Origin: Trema orientale
Lineage: Eukaryota; Streptophyta; Magnoliopsida; Rosales; Cannabaceae
Assembly (NCBI GenBank): GCA_002914845.1
Contig: JXTC01000004.1
Span: 823,868 to 887,867 of the forward strand
Reading direction: 5' to 3'
Length of the DNA: 64,000 nt
In this document: in pieces, positions 25,000 through 36,790 of the stretch
Numbering within the stretch: position 1 is the first letter of the stretch
Layout: every line of letters begins with the position of its first letter
Position numbers and translations under genes: made by a program
Notes under the pieces: model-generated
Told to the model about the DNA's origin: nothing
Seen by the model: only the letters and a program-made list of their open reading frames with translations
The model's database searches: none

Positions 25000-27900
25000 T
25001 TATCGCTTCCTCAGAGGCAAACCTTTGCCGACGGCTTTCATGCTCTGCGAGTCCCTGAAGCAAACAAAGTGTACTAGTGTTTTTCCATTCGGGTAGACTG
25101 CAAAAACGCTTGTCCCTATTTTCTTGTTGCACAGTGAGCACATGCTATCACTGGTAATCTTTACGACTGCTTTCCTATGGTTATAGAGCTCATCTTTAAC
25201 CTGTTTCGCATAATGATTTAAAGGAATGGAGCAGGTAAGAGATTCTTGCAGCAAAGAATGTGTTTATGGAAGGTTGTACTCTTTCCAAAAGTCAGTAAGG
25301 TAAACATGTTTAAAGCAAACAAGGGTGTGAGCAAAACAACACGCACTGAATATATAAATGAGGGCATTCATGAAAGAGTCTGGAATCGATAAATGTAAAT
25401 TAGCAGTGTAAGCATCAAGACAGCAATCAGATTTTGATACCGACTCACATCCCAACTGAGATTCCAGAAGAGAAAATCCATACCTGCAGGTTTTCGCTCT
25501 GTCGTAAACTCTTGATTACTGAGAAGTTTCTATATGCTTCACTTGATTTCTTGAAAAGCGGTCCAAGGAATGGAAGCAAGTTCTGCACATAATAATACAT
25601 TGTTAAGAGGGTAGATATTTCAATAAATGAAGCTATATGGGGTGTAAAAATAATATGATATTGAAAATCTAAGAGCTTGTGTTGTGACAAATATCAGAAA
25701 CAATCACGAATTGAGAATTGTTCTGGGAATGAAAGACATGGTACACAATGGTCAAGATGTCTATTCTATTAACGTTGTTCATCAAATCTCAATGTTATTT
25801 AAGTCTGTCGTCTCATATCCGTATAAGTGATACCTGTAGTTTAGTTTCCCTCGGTAAAAGTTTGAGGGCCTGAGCTCCATTTATTCTATCCCATCTTCGA
25901 CTCAACAAATCAAGGACCTCATCAAGCATAATAGTAGAACTTCCTTCCTCATTAAATTCATCCACATCTCCATCGCTCCTGCCACTGTCAGTACTACTTA
26001 GACTTACTCGAAAGTCCTCTGCACCCTCTATCTCAGCAATTTTCTTAGCTGCACGACCTCTCCCTTTAACTGACATTGCAGAACCAACCTTTGGAATACT
26101 TGTAGTCTGAGGTGATACAAAATTTGTTATTCGCTTTTCAAAGTTTTTGGTCGTTCTCTGAGGATTAAGGTAAATTTGCATAAGAGTGAGATATATATTG
26201 CCAGACGATCTTGCAGATGGTTGATGAAGCAATGACTCATACACACGATCACAGTACGAAAGTGCCAGGTCGGGAACGTGAAGCTACAAAAGAAAATAAC
26301 TGATTCACTGAGAGAAGATCTAAAGAAAATAATGGATATTCCAAGTCAAACAATGAAAAATAAAGATGAATAAATAACCTCAATAACTTAAACTTCATCT
26401 TAAAACTATTTTATACAAAAAATGGTGACTTAAAGTCGAGAAATTAAATTTGATCCAACTGATTCATTCAAGAAACCATTTAAAGAGTAATAATCTACCA
26501 TGACACATATCAGCAATACTCATTCAAGAAACCCTTTAAAGAATAATATTCTACGATGACACATATCAGCAATTATTCAGACTATGACATGACTTTCAAT
26601 AGAAATAAACCGGTATAGACAATTAGGATTTATTATTAAGTTACCTAACTACAATATGATAAACTGTCAAGACTAAGGGGCCACAAATCCCTTTGATATT
26701 TGGGCTCATAAGGGAAAACACAAAAATCAGAAAACTCACCCAAGTAATTTAGGTACAGCATGAAGAATAATCAATGAAAGGGAGGAACTACCTTATGCAC
26801 ATATAAAGACAAGGCAAGCTCATGTTGGTTCATTTTTCCTAATAAAATAGCACGTTCTTCATACAGAGCATCAGCAGGAAGACGCTTCAACAAAGCCTCT
26901 GGATTATATCCTGAGATACTCTCCAAAGCAGACAGTAATTTCTTTCGAGTTGGGGAGTAAGTTTTCTCATCCCAATTCTGTTGAGCTCTTAAATCTGAAT
27001 ACCATTCAAGTACTTCTGAGAGATAAATATGTACCTGCCATAAACTAGTAGATCAGTATACACAGTTTTGATCGGTAACAGTGTGGGAGGTTGTGTGAAT
27101 TGCAACCTATTGCTGTTATGTGACAACAAATGAATTTTCTACGTGATTTACAAAGTATATTTTTACCAATTGGGGCTAGCTCAATTAATCTGGGACTTGA
27201 GACTTAGGGGTATGTATGAGTGTGAGGGAGAGGTCAAGGGTTCAAGTCCCAGGGGTGACAAATAGGTGTATCTTATCAAAAAAAATTAACGAAGTATACT
27301 TCACCATTTCATTTTGCAGATTCCCAGAGATTCCATCCTGATTCATTGCAAGCATAAGCTCTAAATATCTGGCCTGCATGTTTGGAGCATGCTGCTTCAA
27401 ATAAGAGTTGACCAAGTCTGCTGGAATATTCCCTGATAAGAAGAGTTCAATTGTCTGTGTTGGGCAACTTTCAAGAACAAGCATTGAAAACTCTAAGACA
27501 AGCATGGGGTCGGTCCCACAGAGAGGCTGCAAAAGACACCCAACAATGAGATCACTTAAAAAATTCTCCGGAAAAAGAATAGTCTTTACATTGAACACTA
27601 TCAAATCAAACTCCACAGGTTATACTTGAAGCAATTACGTGTTCATTGTTCTAACATTTAGAGAAAGCAAAACATCAAACTGCTTCAGAAACTGACTCAA
27701 TTTTGTCAGAGATTATGAAAGAAAAGGAAAGATAAAGGGTCCAAACTCATAAGCTCTAAAGTATTGCTCATAATCTATGCAGTAAGGATAAATCTAAATG
27801 TATTATCTGCTTCCAGTTTAAGAAAAGCGAATTGAAACACCGTAAGGATTTCAGATCCTTTGCATAGACATATTCATAAAAATAAGGTCAGAACACCTGA

Positions 27901-30790
27901 TCACATTCAAGATCAAACGCATCAGCCAACGAGCAAACTTACCTTGAGATATTCAATAATAGACTCGGGCTTGAATTTTTGTGTTAGTTCAGCCGGCATT
28001 TCATTAGACTTTGACTCTTCTATTAATTGATTCAAAAGCTTCAGAGCTTCATGGTGCATTGAGTTTCCCTTGTAAAGCTCTAATAAAGCAGTATAATTTT
28101 TACTTTTTTGGAGAATCTCCTGGCATATTTTCACATCACAGTAGTTAACACCTTTCAGTAATTCCAGAGCTGCTGAAGATTGTCCGGTAAGAAGCAGAGC
28201 TTGGAGTAATGCTGTATCCAGTATTGCCGCCATCTCCCGAGCGCTAGAGCTAAAGGGAATATTACCACGCCCCTAAGAAGCAGAAGATATTCTATACCAT
28301 TAAAAAAGTTCTCTTTATACATGGATTTACATTTGACACAAGGAACAGTGAATACCAATAGATATTTAAAGAAATGGTACCCAAAATTTATGGAAAACAA
28401 CTTCGAAAATTTAGAATTGAGAAGAAGATAAAAAGCAAGTTGCCTTTTTGAATTTAACACAAGACTCTAATCACCAGGAACACAAGGTTTCCTCAAACTT
28501 GTTAACAATAGAACTATTGGCTATTATATGAAACTAGTGATCGTATCTCATACCAAAATATGGAAACCATGAAACAGAAATATTGGCTTACCTTGATTAC
28601 TTTCTTAAATCTACTAGAATCATAAGAAGCAAAATTGTCTCCAACAGCATCAGAAACAACCTCTTCTGTTCCCTCAGCAGTGGCCTTCTCAATTATACTG
28701 TATCTTTTCTTCTGCAGAAACTTAACAAGAGCCATGAGAGTATTATGGCTCATTTTCTTCGACCGAAGAGCAGCACTCTCATCAGATTCGGACAGATGTG
28801 GTGCAGGTAAGGATTCCATGTCATCTGACACATCAGATGAAGCCCTTGACAGATGTGATGAATCCCAAGAAATGTCCATCAACTTCTCAGGCTCGGGAAC
28901 AGATGTTGTCTTTGGAAGAACAATCGATGGATATAAAGAAAGCACATAGGTTATATCTACTTGAGAAGCTAAAAAATGTTCCATGGCCTCCTCATAGTTC
29001 CCATTATCAAAAAGATAATGGGCATACCTGCAATTTCAGGAACAAACTCCTCAAACAAATAACAAAAGACATATGACAAGCACAATTAATCTCTTTCTTT
29101 CTTTTCATTTCATCTATTGTAAGTATTTGTTGATATACTGAGAGCCAATAGGGCATAGGACCACGGGCTTTTACACGCACACACTTTAAAGGTGATTAAG
29201 ACAGTAGTCACTAGCCAAAAGATTCACCTTATATGAATCGATCCCTCTTTTGCAGCTCTTAGGCTTGCATCTTCTGGTGGAAGTAGCTTACACAACGCCA
29301 AGGCCTCCTCAAAATTACCAGATGCTGTTAATTGTACAATCTGTAAAAAAAATGAACAATTATGAACCACTTCCCCAAGAAAATGGCAGGCACCTGGAAA
29401 CATCTATCTTTAAAGATATTGAAAGTACCTGTGCACCAATAGGAACAGGGAAGAGACCATAAACAGAATTATCCAGTGCAACAATAGCAGAATTGTTGCT
29501 TTGGAGAAGATGACGAACATTTCTAAGAACAACAGTCTGTATCAATGGATAAGGAGCTCGAAGAGATCGAACCTGTAAAACATAAATTGCATAAAAGGAT
29601 TAAAAACTTGTTTTACATATACAAAAAGAGGTTGCAAAGCAAACGATTAAGCTACCTCAACAAATCTCGGCAACAGAGCAATTGCATATGGGTTCCGAAT
29701 GATTACAACCGAGGGAGCCTCTGACCAACAAATCCTTCCTTCTTGAAGAAGCTTCCCATTTTGGTCCACAAAAACTCCAATATTATCCTGATAACATAAA
29801 GAAGCAAAATTCCTTCAACAAAATCTCAAGGAAAAAGAAGTTCAAAGGCCATTCTCAAGCAAGAAACTTAAAAAACCATGTTGCAAGAAACTTAAAATAA
29901 TTGCATTGTGAGAGTTTCTAAAGCAACCTTCAACATTAACCAGTCTAATGTAACATAACTACCATAAAACTTTTGCACCAGCACTGAATGGATATTGTGA
30001 AGTATTACCTTCCCAAGAAGCAGTTGTCCAGAAGGCAAAGAGACAACCAAAGGCGGGGCGAGCCGACCCGACGGAAAAATCTCAGACAAAGCCCCATTTG
30101 TGGAATTCAGTATCATGTACTCTCTTCTAATCCCCAAACATATGTTTTCACCACACCAGGACATCGATTTCACCATGTCCGGTACCCCAAACTCTTTCAC
30201 CTCCACAAACCCTCTTCCTCCTGAACAAAAAAACAACCAAATTCTCCTTCAAATTCAATTCCAATAATTCAACTCAAAAAGTCAAAAAAAAAAAAAAAAA
30301 AAAAACCAAAAAATAAAATAAAAACGACGAATTGAATGGAATTACCGTCGTGTCTGAAAATACAGACCCTCTTTTGCCTCGCGAAGCACAAGAACCCTCT
30401 GCGATCGTCCCACGAGTACACATTTGCGCCTTTAGCTTTGGTGAGTACGGCTATGGTCTCCAAATTGGGAAGCCTGTGAAACGCGATCGACTCCGAGAGA
30501 GACAAAAGGAGCTCCTTCGATTCCAAGACCTCCATTGACACCAGTGGCCTCCTTGAGAAGCCTGCCACGTTCTTCTCCAGTACGTAGGGTTCCTTTCTGA
30601 GCTCCAAAATCTGGGTATGGTAATCGGAGGAGGTTGGAGAACGGTCCGAACCAGAAGATTCTGGAGCGTAGATTCGGAGCGATCCATCTGAGCAGCCGAG
30701 AAGGAGCTTCGAGCCGTACGATTCGATGGATTCAATCTTGGTTGGGCAATCACTGAGGAGCTCGAATGAATCGTAGGCACTGTGAACCAT
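25000..30790 (-). CDS. VPS39: VPS39/VAM6-like HOPS tethering subunit
   Basis: Twelve exons, 5' to 3': 30346-30790, 30009-30220, 29656-29787, 29429-29572, 29228-29340, 28592-29027, 27943-28272, 27305-27526, 26792-27034, 25834-26283, 25484-25582, 25000-25200. All are GT-AG; the frame gives 1008 aa. The N-terminal citron-homology (CNH) beta-propeller covers about residues 1-300 (LLLGCSDGSLRIY, MSWCGENICLGIR). The middle is alpha-solenoid/CLH repeat sequence (TALLQALLLTGQSSAALELL, NYTALLELYKG). The C-terminus carries a zinc-knuckle-like CSLCNKKIG..H..C (about 963-989). VPS39 is the Rab7-side subunit of HOPS, which tethers late endosomes to the vacuole; AP-3 vesicles dock through it in yeast. An acidic Ser/Asp-rich linker lies in exon 6. 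Introns 8 and 9 contain a SINE and a 56-bp duplication. Confidence 0.96.
26465..26576. repeat. 56-bp tandem duplication in VPS39 intron 9
   Basis: CATTCAAGAAACC(A/C)TTTAAAG and TACCATGACACATATCAGCA recur with a period of 56 bp (26465-26520 and 26521-26576) with a few mismatches. The repeat is wholly intronic. Confidence 0.85.
27160..27290 (+). mobile_element. Short tRNA-derived SINE in VPS39 intron 8
   Basis: A plus-strand tRNA-like head is visible: GGGGCTAGCTCAATTAA as A-box and GGGTTCAAGTCCC as B-box. It is followed by a short tail and an A-run. The flanks AAAGTATA (27152-27159) and GAAGTATA (27291-27298) look like a target duplication. It is inserted antisense to VPS39, and its end lies about 14 bp from the 5' splice site of intron 8 (exon 8 ends at 27305). 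The family is not recognised. Confidence 0.6.
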
Positions 30791-31371
30791 TTCGCCGTCG
30801 TCGTTTTTGGCTTACGGATCGGAATCTTCCGTCTCAAAGCAGTTAAACGACGTCGTTTTGGTCACACTAGGCCTCAAGTACTCAAATTCAATGTCATGGA
30901 CGCTACACCACCACACCGTTCTATCAAAAGCTGCACATACCACGACTAAAAGTTTTTTTAAAGTAAATACAATTTATCAGACACAGAAGAAGATATGTAA
31001 CCAAATAATTAAAAATTATAAAAATAATAATAATCTCGAAGCTTGATAAAAGTATTTCTCGAATATTAATTATTAACCGTTCTAAAGTAAAAATTTCATT
31101 CCCAAATAAACCTTACTTGGTCTTTCAGATGTCAGCACTTCAACTTAAACTTTTCAAAGGAAAAAAAAAACTATCGATTTAAAAAATTGAGTTAATAAGC
31201 TGTGTGGTCCAAGAAGAGAAAATACCCATGACATGAATCATCCCATTAATGATTAAACAAGAGCAAGAATTCGCAGGGGAAAAGAAAACGCTGTTTTTGT
31301 TGTCGTTTTTCTCTGTTTGTTGTCTGTCGTTTTTCTGGATAACCAAAAATCTGAAAACGAAAGAGAATAGT

Positions 31372-31445
31372 TGGTCCCGGCGGGGCTCGAACCCGCGACC
31401 TTCGGCTCATAAGACCAACGCTCTAACCAACTGAGCTACGGGACC
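31372..31445 (-). tRNA. tRNA-Ile (anticodon UAU)
   Basis: A 74-nt cloverleaf on the minus strand. The acceptor stem is GGTCCCG/CGGGACC with discriminator A, the D arm is AGCTCAGTTGGTTAGAGC, and the anticodon stem TTGGT/GCCGA encloses CTTATGA with anticodon TAT. The T arm GCGGGTTCGAGCCCCGC contains the B-box. No intron is present. This isoacceptor reads the AUA codon. It lies between the VPS39 and AE7-like promoters (30791-31861), an interval otherwise without visible genes. Confidence 0.92.
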
Positions 31446-31861
31446 GGAGTGCTCAATGGTGGTTGAGGTTTTATATTTGCCTTTGCTCCTCCTTTATTTT
31501 TGGTGGGTCCAGATCTAGCTCCACGTGGCGATAGCAGACTGTACCAGATACTAGCACAGTCTCTGAGACGCACAGGAAAGAGCCACCGAATTCTTTAACA
31601 ATTTTTTGGCTAAGGAAAGTAAACCCCACTAGCCAGTAGCCACCGTATTTAAACACTTCTATCATTAGTTTTAGAACTTCTTGCCACAAAATTCCAAATC
31701 CATCCCATTACGTGCCTCGCTCTCATTTGTCATTAGAAAGCAATTTAGTGAAATACTCAATTCGGACAAACTTGACGAAGCCTTGAACCAAACAAAGTCC
31801 GTGAGAGAGCGAGATCGGAGGAGAGAGAGAAAACGGAGGAGAGAGAGAGAGAGAGACAAAG

Positions 31862-33678
31862 ATGACGCTGGGTCTGATCAATGCGAACCCCGTGGTTCAC
31901 GCTAAGAAGGAAAGAATAGCTCGCACCGAAGATCCTCATGCTGACGATGCCGTTGATCCCCTCGAAGTCTATGATATCCTTCCTAGTCTTTTTTGTATTT
32001 GGGCTTTTCTTTACTTAACTGTTCTCGCAACTTTTGAGCTTTGAGCTTATAGTTATAACTCAAATTAATCATTTTTTTTTTAAATTTATTGAGTTAAAAA
32101 TAGTGTGTTCTTTGACTGAGATTGAAACATTATGTGAGGGATATTAGAGATCCGGAGCATCCATATTCGTTAGAGCAGCTAAGTGTTCTTTCAGAGGAAT
32201 CGATCACCGTTGATGATAAACTTGGGCGTATTCTGTGAGTTTTACTTGGTTTCATATCATTTAAACTTTAGTTTATCATTCCAGCTATTTGTGTCTCTTT
32301 TTTTTTTTTCAAAATATAAATTTAAATAAGTTTGATCCAATTTATATTTAGGCAAAATTTGTATATGTAATCTCCAATGTTAAATTTAATTAGTCTTAAT
32401 TTCCAAAAAGTAAAAAATATAAATAAATTTCAGGATAACTTTCACGCCAACCATTCAACATTGCAGTATGGCAACAGTGATTGGTCTGTGTCTTCGAGTT
32501 AAACTAAAGCATTATTTTCCTCCCCATTATAAGGTCTGCTTTACTACTTTTACTTTGCTAACTATTTACCCTTTTGACTCTGTTTTGCTTTGATATTTAT
32601 TATTGACCATTTGATTTCAGTTTTCTCATATTCAAGTAATGGCCTCTCTTTAATATTCAGTTTGTTTAGTTTCAGACTTATTGCATAATCGAACCCCATG
32701 AGGAGTAGGTCGAGTGACTCGAGTGGTTAGACAGTTAGACTCATGGTTTGCTCCTGTATATATGGGGTTCGATTCCTCAGGGGACCTACCTAGCAATATG
32801 CTAAAGTTTTCTACCACCCAGAGATTGTAAGGTTCAGTGGGAGGATATAGTTCAAGTATACATGGTGTTGAAATTAGCATTATCATATTATGAGGGACCT
32901 TAAAGAACTATCTCTTAATATACATTGGTCTTGAAATGGGAAGTGAACGTTGTGATTGTTGGAGGGCATATTGAAGTTTATGATAGTTAAGTTTATAGTT
33001 TATTGGAGGCTTAGGAGACTTATTGGCCTTATTTGACACTGGATATGCTGAAACCCCTTTATCTACTTTCTTACAATGCATTAGAACCACCTTTTAAATG
33101 CATGTATTTGTTGATATTTGATACATATCAAATCTTGCAAGTCTTCACAACATAATCACCTTGTTTCTTGTGATCACGGGAGCTTTCTGCTTTTCCCGCC
33201 CTACTCTTATAGCCGCTTGAAGCACACATCTGTCAGGAAATCCGTTTTATTGATGATAAGTCTTTTAGAGCAAAAAGTTAAAAGACTGTAATCGAAAATT
33301 GCACTATCTCCGACTCCATTAATGTGGCTGTGTAACACCAACATCTTGTTCATCTTGATTGAAATTATTATTGCCTAAAGCTATTTGCTCATCCATGCAT
33401 TTTACAGGTTGACATCAAGGTGTCTCCAGGATCTCATGCAAATGAAGAATCAGGTAAAGTTAAGAGAAATGTTCGCAAGTAATTTAGCAAAAAAAATTGT
33501 TCTTTCATCAAAAGAAGCTTCTCTGATAGTTTTGGGACACTAATGCAGAAATCTTGACACATTGCTCTTTTTTGTAGTAAATAAGCAGTTAAATGACAAA
33601 GAAAGAGTTGCTGCAGCTCTGGAGAATCCCAATCTTCGCCAACTTGTCGATGAGTGCCTCTATTCCAATGAACTCTGA
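31862..33678 (+). CDS. AE7-like / MIP18 (DUF59) cytosolic iron-sulfur assembly factor
   Basis: Five exons: 31862-31973, 32129-32234, 32434-32533, 33408-33453, 33578-33678, giving 154 aa. The start [16 protein letters not shown] and the blocks [43 protein letters not shown] and [20 protein letters not shown] are the conserved MIP18/AE7 signature. The family works in the cytosolic Fe-S targeting complex that delivers clusters to nuclear and cytosolic proteins; HCSMA holds the reactive cysteine. Intron 1 fits only as an AT-AC, U12-type intron (see its own entry), and intron 3 carries a SINE-like insert. A GA-rich leader (31802-31860) precedes the ATG. It is more like the AEL paralog group (starting [10 protein letters not shown]) than AE7 itself, judged from memory. 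Confidence 0.94.
31974..32128 (+). other. U12-type AT-AC intron (intron 1 of the AE7-like gene)
   Basis: The intron begins ATATCCTTCC, an almost perfect U12 5' splice site (consensus ATATCCTT). It ends GAAAC, and an ideal U12 branch site, TTCTTTGAC, lies 12 nt before the 3' end. Splicing ATATCC..AC joins VYD to [11 protein letters not shown] and restores the family sequence without a gap. The 155-bp length is normal. Confidence 0.88.
32690..32885 (+). mobile_element. Probable tRNA-derived SINE in AE7-like intron 3
   Basis: A-box-like GAGTGGTTAGAC (about 32729) and B-box GGGGTTCGATTCC (about 32764) have tRNA-like spacing, followed by about 110 bp of unrelated sequence. Possible short direct repeats GCATAATC and GCATTATC flank it. 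The element differs from the 320-bp family at 982 and 38363. Confidence 0.45.
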
Positions 33679-34958
33679 TCAAGTAACCTGTTACAGTGTT
33701 TCCTCTGTACATGAAAACATTAGTAGCCATCAATAAGAAACCACCTTTGGTTTAGTGTAACTTGGCTTTTTGTTCCTAGATATACCCTTGCTTTTTGTGA
33801 CTGCGCACACACTATATGTTGCTCCACCTCAGTACATACATAAATTGTCAGCTGTATAACTGCATTCCCTTATCATTGGCTATGAAGTCCATCAGATTTA
33901 AGCCAGTTTTGTTCACGGCTTAATTATATGAATTCCATACACTAGAGGTTTCCTCCATCTCCGATGTTTTTTGTCAGCTGTCATGGCACATTTCGAAATC
34001 TCCTATGATATTAGATTTGTTTCACCTGTAACAATACGTCTTCACCTTCTTTTTTTTTCCCAAAGAACACAAATAAACCCAGTTGAATACTTAAAAGTCA
34101 AGCGTGTGGTCTTAAGTTATCGAGTTTGGTCCCATTCCACGATGGTTGATCGAGGGAACATTTGATTTTGTGAGAACTCCATGTGTCTCATGCTATGATT
34201 TTTGAAAGAGCAATGTTATAGGGTATCAATAGTGTCTAGCACCATAATGACGTGTCAATTTGTCACTAGGTTATTTTTAATTAATAAATTGGGTCTTACA
34301 TTGACACCATTTGGAATTTAATTATAATTAGTCAGTCGCAGACTGACACATCATGTGGTGCTAGGTATTATATAGTGTCCCATAGCATTACTCCTTTTAA
34401 ATAGCATTACTCTTTTTAAAATGGTTGACTCAGTAACGTTGTCAATAATAAAATATAACCATACGTGTTCTTGTTACATTGTTTAATAAATTTGAATCGA
34501 TTATGCTTAAATCAGCAATGGAAGTGCTCTTAATATTGTTTATCCAAAGATTTCGGTTACCAATGCCTCCATACTTGTTTACCTTCAACGATGTTATGGG
34601 CACCTAGTTGTGATTACATCCATGGGAGATACTATCGAATAGAAAGAATACAGCATTTTCGTGGATGATAACAGAAAATGCATTACAGTAAAGTATAAAC
34701 TATTAAAGATTTAGTCATGTCCCTTGGCTAAAATTCCAATACGTATATAGGAGTAAGAATAGTAGACGATTTTCTTTACCTCTATAAGTATAATAGCCTC
34801 AACAAAAGAACTTGAAAATGAATACATCCGGTTCCCATCACCAAATTTAAAGCTAAAAATGATTATAAAATGGCTCCGCCGGTTCTATATTGTACAGTTT
34901 TATGCAGTTACTTCAGAAGAAACATTAGGCAAGAAGAGTCACTGTCTGAGTCTCACAG
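33679..34958. other. 3' intergenic DNA between the convergent AE7-like and Sec14 genes
   Basis: 3' untranslated sequence of both genes plus one MITE (34208-34393). No additional coding sequence was seen. The frame at 33971-34165 is incidental. Confidence 0.6.
34208..34393. mobile_element. Fold-back MITE, family B, copy 1 (diverged)
   Basis: The left end GAGCAATGTTATAGGG and the right end CCCATAGCATTACTC are inverted repeats. Further inward, GTCTAGCACCATAATGACGTG pairs with its counterpart near 34345 (CATGTGGTGCTAGG). The element is homologous to 45122-45305, where a 9-bp target duplication is clear. Here the flanks (TTTTTGAAA and CTTTTAAAT) are only a poor match, so this copy is older. Confidence 0.7.
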
Positions 34959-36773
34959 CTAGCAGGTGGAGGGAGCCAAGGGAATTGGCTCTGGAGCGAC
35001 CTCTGGCCCAAAGTGTCCGTTTGTCTTGAGGGATGGCTTGTCATCAAAACCCCAGAACTTGGCAGTTTTGACATCGTCCAGGGCCATCATCCTTGAGAAC
35101 TCCTCATGGTCGTACTTTAAACTAGCTGTGGCTTTTCCGCCAAACTCATTAGGAAGGTTATCAATATCGAAGAATGTCTTCATAAGCTCGACACTGTCTT
35201 TGTTTTTGGGATAAACGAATTTCACTTTCTGAGCTGTCTTTGGATCAAGGAAGTATCTCACGGCCTATAGAGATTAAAAAACAGAAAAAAGTCATTAAAA
35301 GAAGAGACGCAACTCCTTAAATATCTAAAGAATATTAGGCCTGTTTTGCACAGACATGTCTGTGGAATCAAAGCCGCATTGGTTCTAATGTAGGGCTACC
35401 GTTGTGGACGGCGTTGATGCTACAGACGTTGTAGGCTTGTAGCTAGTAAAATCCAAATAATATGTCGTAAGCGAAAAAAAAAAGGTAGTTGGTTTAACAG
35501 ATCGAACCTTATAGAATGCCTGAAAAATCCGTGGTGGGTTGTAAAGAAACACCACGGCGAGCCTCTCAGGGTAGTGGTTTTGAAGAATGTTAATGATATC
35601 ACGAGCAGTCTTGACAGAGACGTTTGTGTTCAATGTAAATCCGGTGAAGTCAACCAACCATGACATTTGTTCTTGACCCTCAGGAAGGTTGAGGACGCCA
35701 TTTTCTATAAGATAGACTAAGTGGCGGATATTGCCTTCTGGTGAATTTGTGTTCTGGAAAAAATTGGGAATAAAACAATGAATAGAGTTGATTTTTTCTC
35801 TTCATTTTCAACTTCCAAAAGAGGTGTCAAGAATACTAGTACAAACCTGCATTCCTGGCCTCATAATAAGCACAGGTCTACCAAGTCGATCGTGAAAATT
35901 TGCCTTGGAGACTTTGCCCGTTTCGCCTTCATGGGCTACTTCACTCTGAACAAGGAAATGTTACAATGGTAAGCAGAGACTTGAGCAGTAACTATAACCA
36001 AAACATTGTTCAAGTAAATATTATGATCATGAACAAATGCTACATGTAAGTTTCACAATAAATGCTAATAGTCTCGACACAAATAAATACATGATTGATA
36101 AAAACTAAACTAGTATTGAAGAACAAGAATCTGTCAATAGCCGCGAAACTGCTCGGTTAAACACGGTTAACTAAGTTCTAGATAAAAATGATAAGAATTG
36201 AAAGGACAAGTGGGTAAGTTATTATAATGGAAGTTTCTCATACCCAACGGGTTTCCTCAGGTTTATAAGTGGCCCTCCACTTGAGTGTCTCGTCCAACAT
36301 TTTCTTTGACTTGTCAACATTCCAGTTCCGAGCCTCAAGATATCTCCTAAGGCATCCATCTGTACAATACTTTAAACTACGTCCAGTTAGCGTGCCAAGT
36401 GCGTCTCTTAGTTCCTTGACCTGAAAGAGGAAATGCCTCATTTAATTCGAGTTGTTCAAAGCCTTTTATTTTTTTCCTCATAAAATTCCTAGTCTATAAT
36501 TTTTGGTATTAAAAAAGAAAAAAAGAAGAGGAAGAATTGCACGCTATAGATTGTAAGATTGAACCATAACACGCTAAATTTTTTTTTTTTTTCTATTTTG
36601 TTATTTTTGAGGCAACATAATAAAAATTTATATTCTTCAGATTGTATCATGTGTTGAGTTGTAATGAAGAGTTAAGACCAGACCACAATAGCAACTGAGG
36701 AAGTTACCTTTTCCTCCTTTTCAGCGGACTCATCAACATGGTGATTCTGAGATTGTTTTCTTCTAAGAAACAT
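34959..36773 (-). CDS. Sec14-like CRAL-TRIO phosphatidylinositol-transfer protein
   Basis: Five coding exons, 5' to 3': 36708-36773, 36244-36420, 35847-35945, 35508-35753, 34959-35264; all GT-AG, 297 aa. The CRAL-TRIO N-terminal helices (about 23-80) include CLRRYLEARNWNVDKSKKML. The lipid-binding domain (about 95-245) includes DRLGRPVLIMRPGM, SWLVDFTGFTL, ILQNHYPERLAVVFLYNPP and LPNEFGG. This is the single-domain plant Sec14 type without a GOLD or nodulin domain. Such proteins exchange phosphoinositides between membranes. A 5'-UTR exon ending near 37983 (CACACCAG|GTAATG), with its acceptor just upstream of the ATG (TTTATGTAG|GTTAAAC), suggests an intron of about 1.2 kb in the leader. Confidence 0.93.
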
Positions 36774-36790
36774 GTTGCCAAGCAGTGAAG

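Noticed and set aside
31249..31434. 61-codon frame ending in SRRGSNPRPSAHKTNALTN
   Set aside because: It is translated from the tRNA-Ile gene; this false peptide is typical of tRNA complements.
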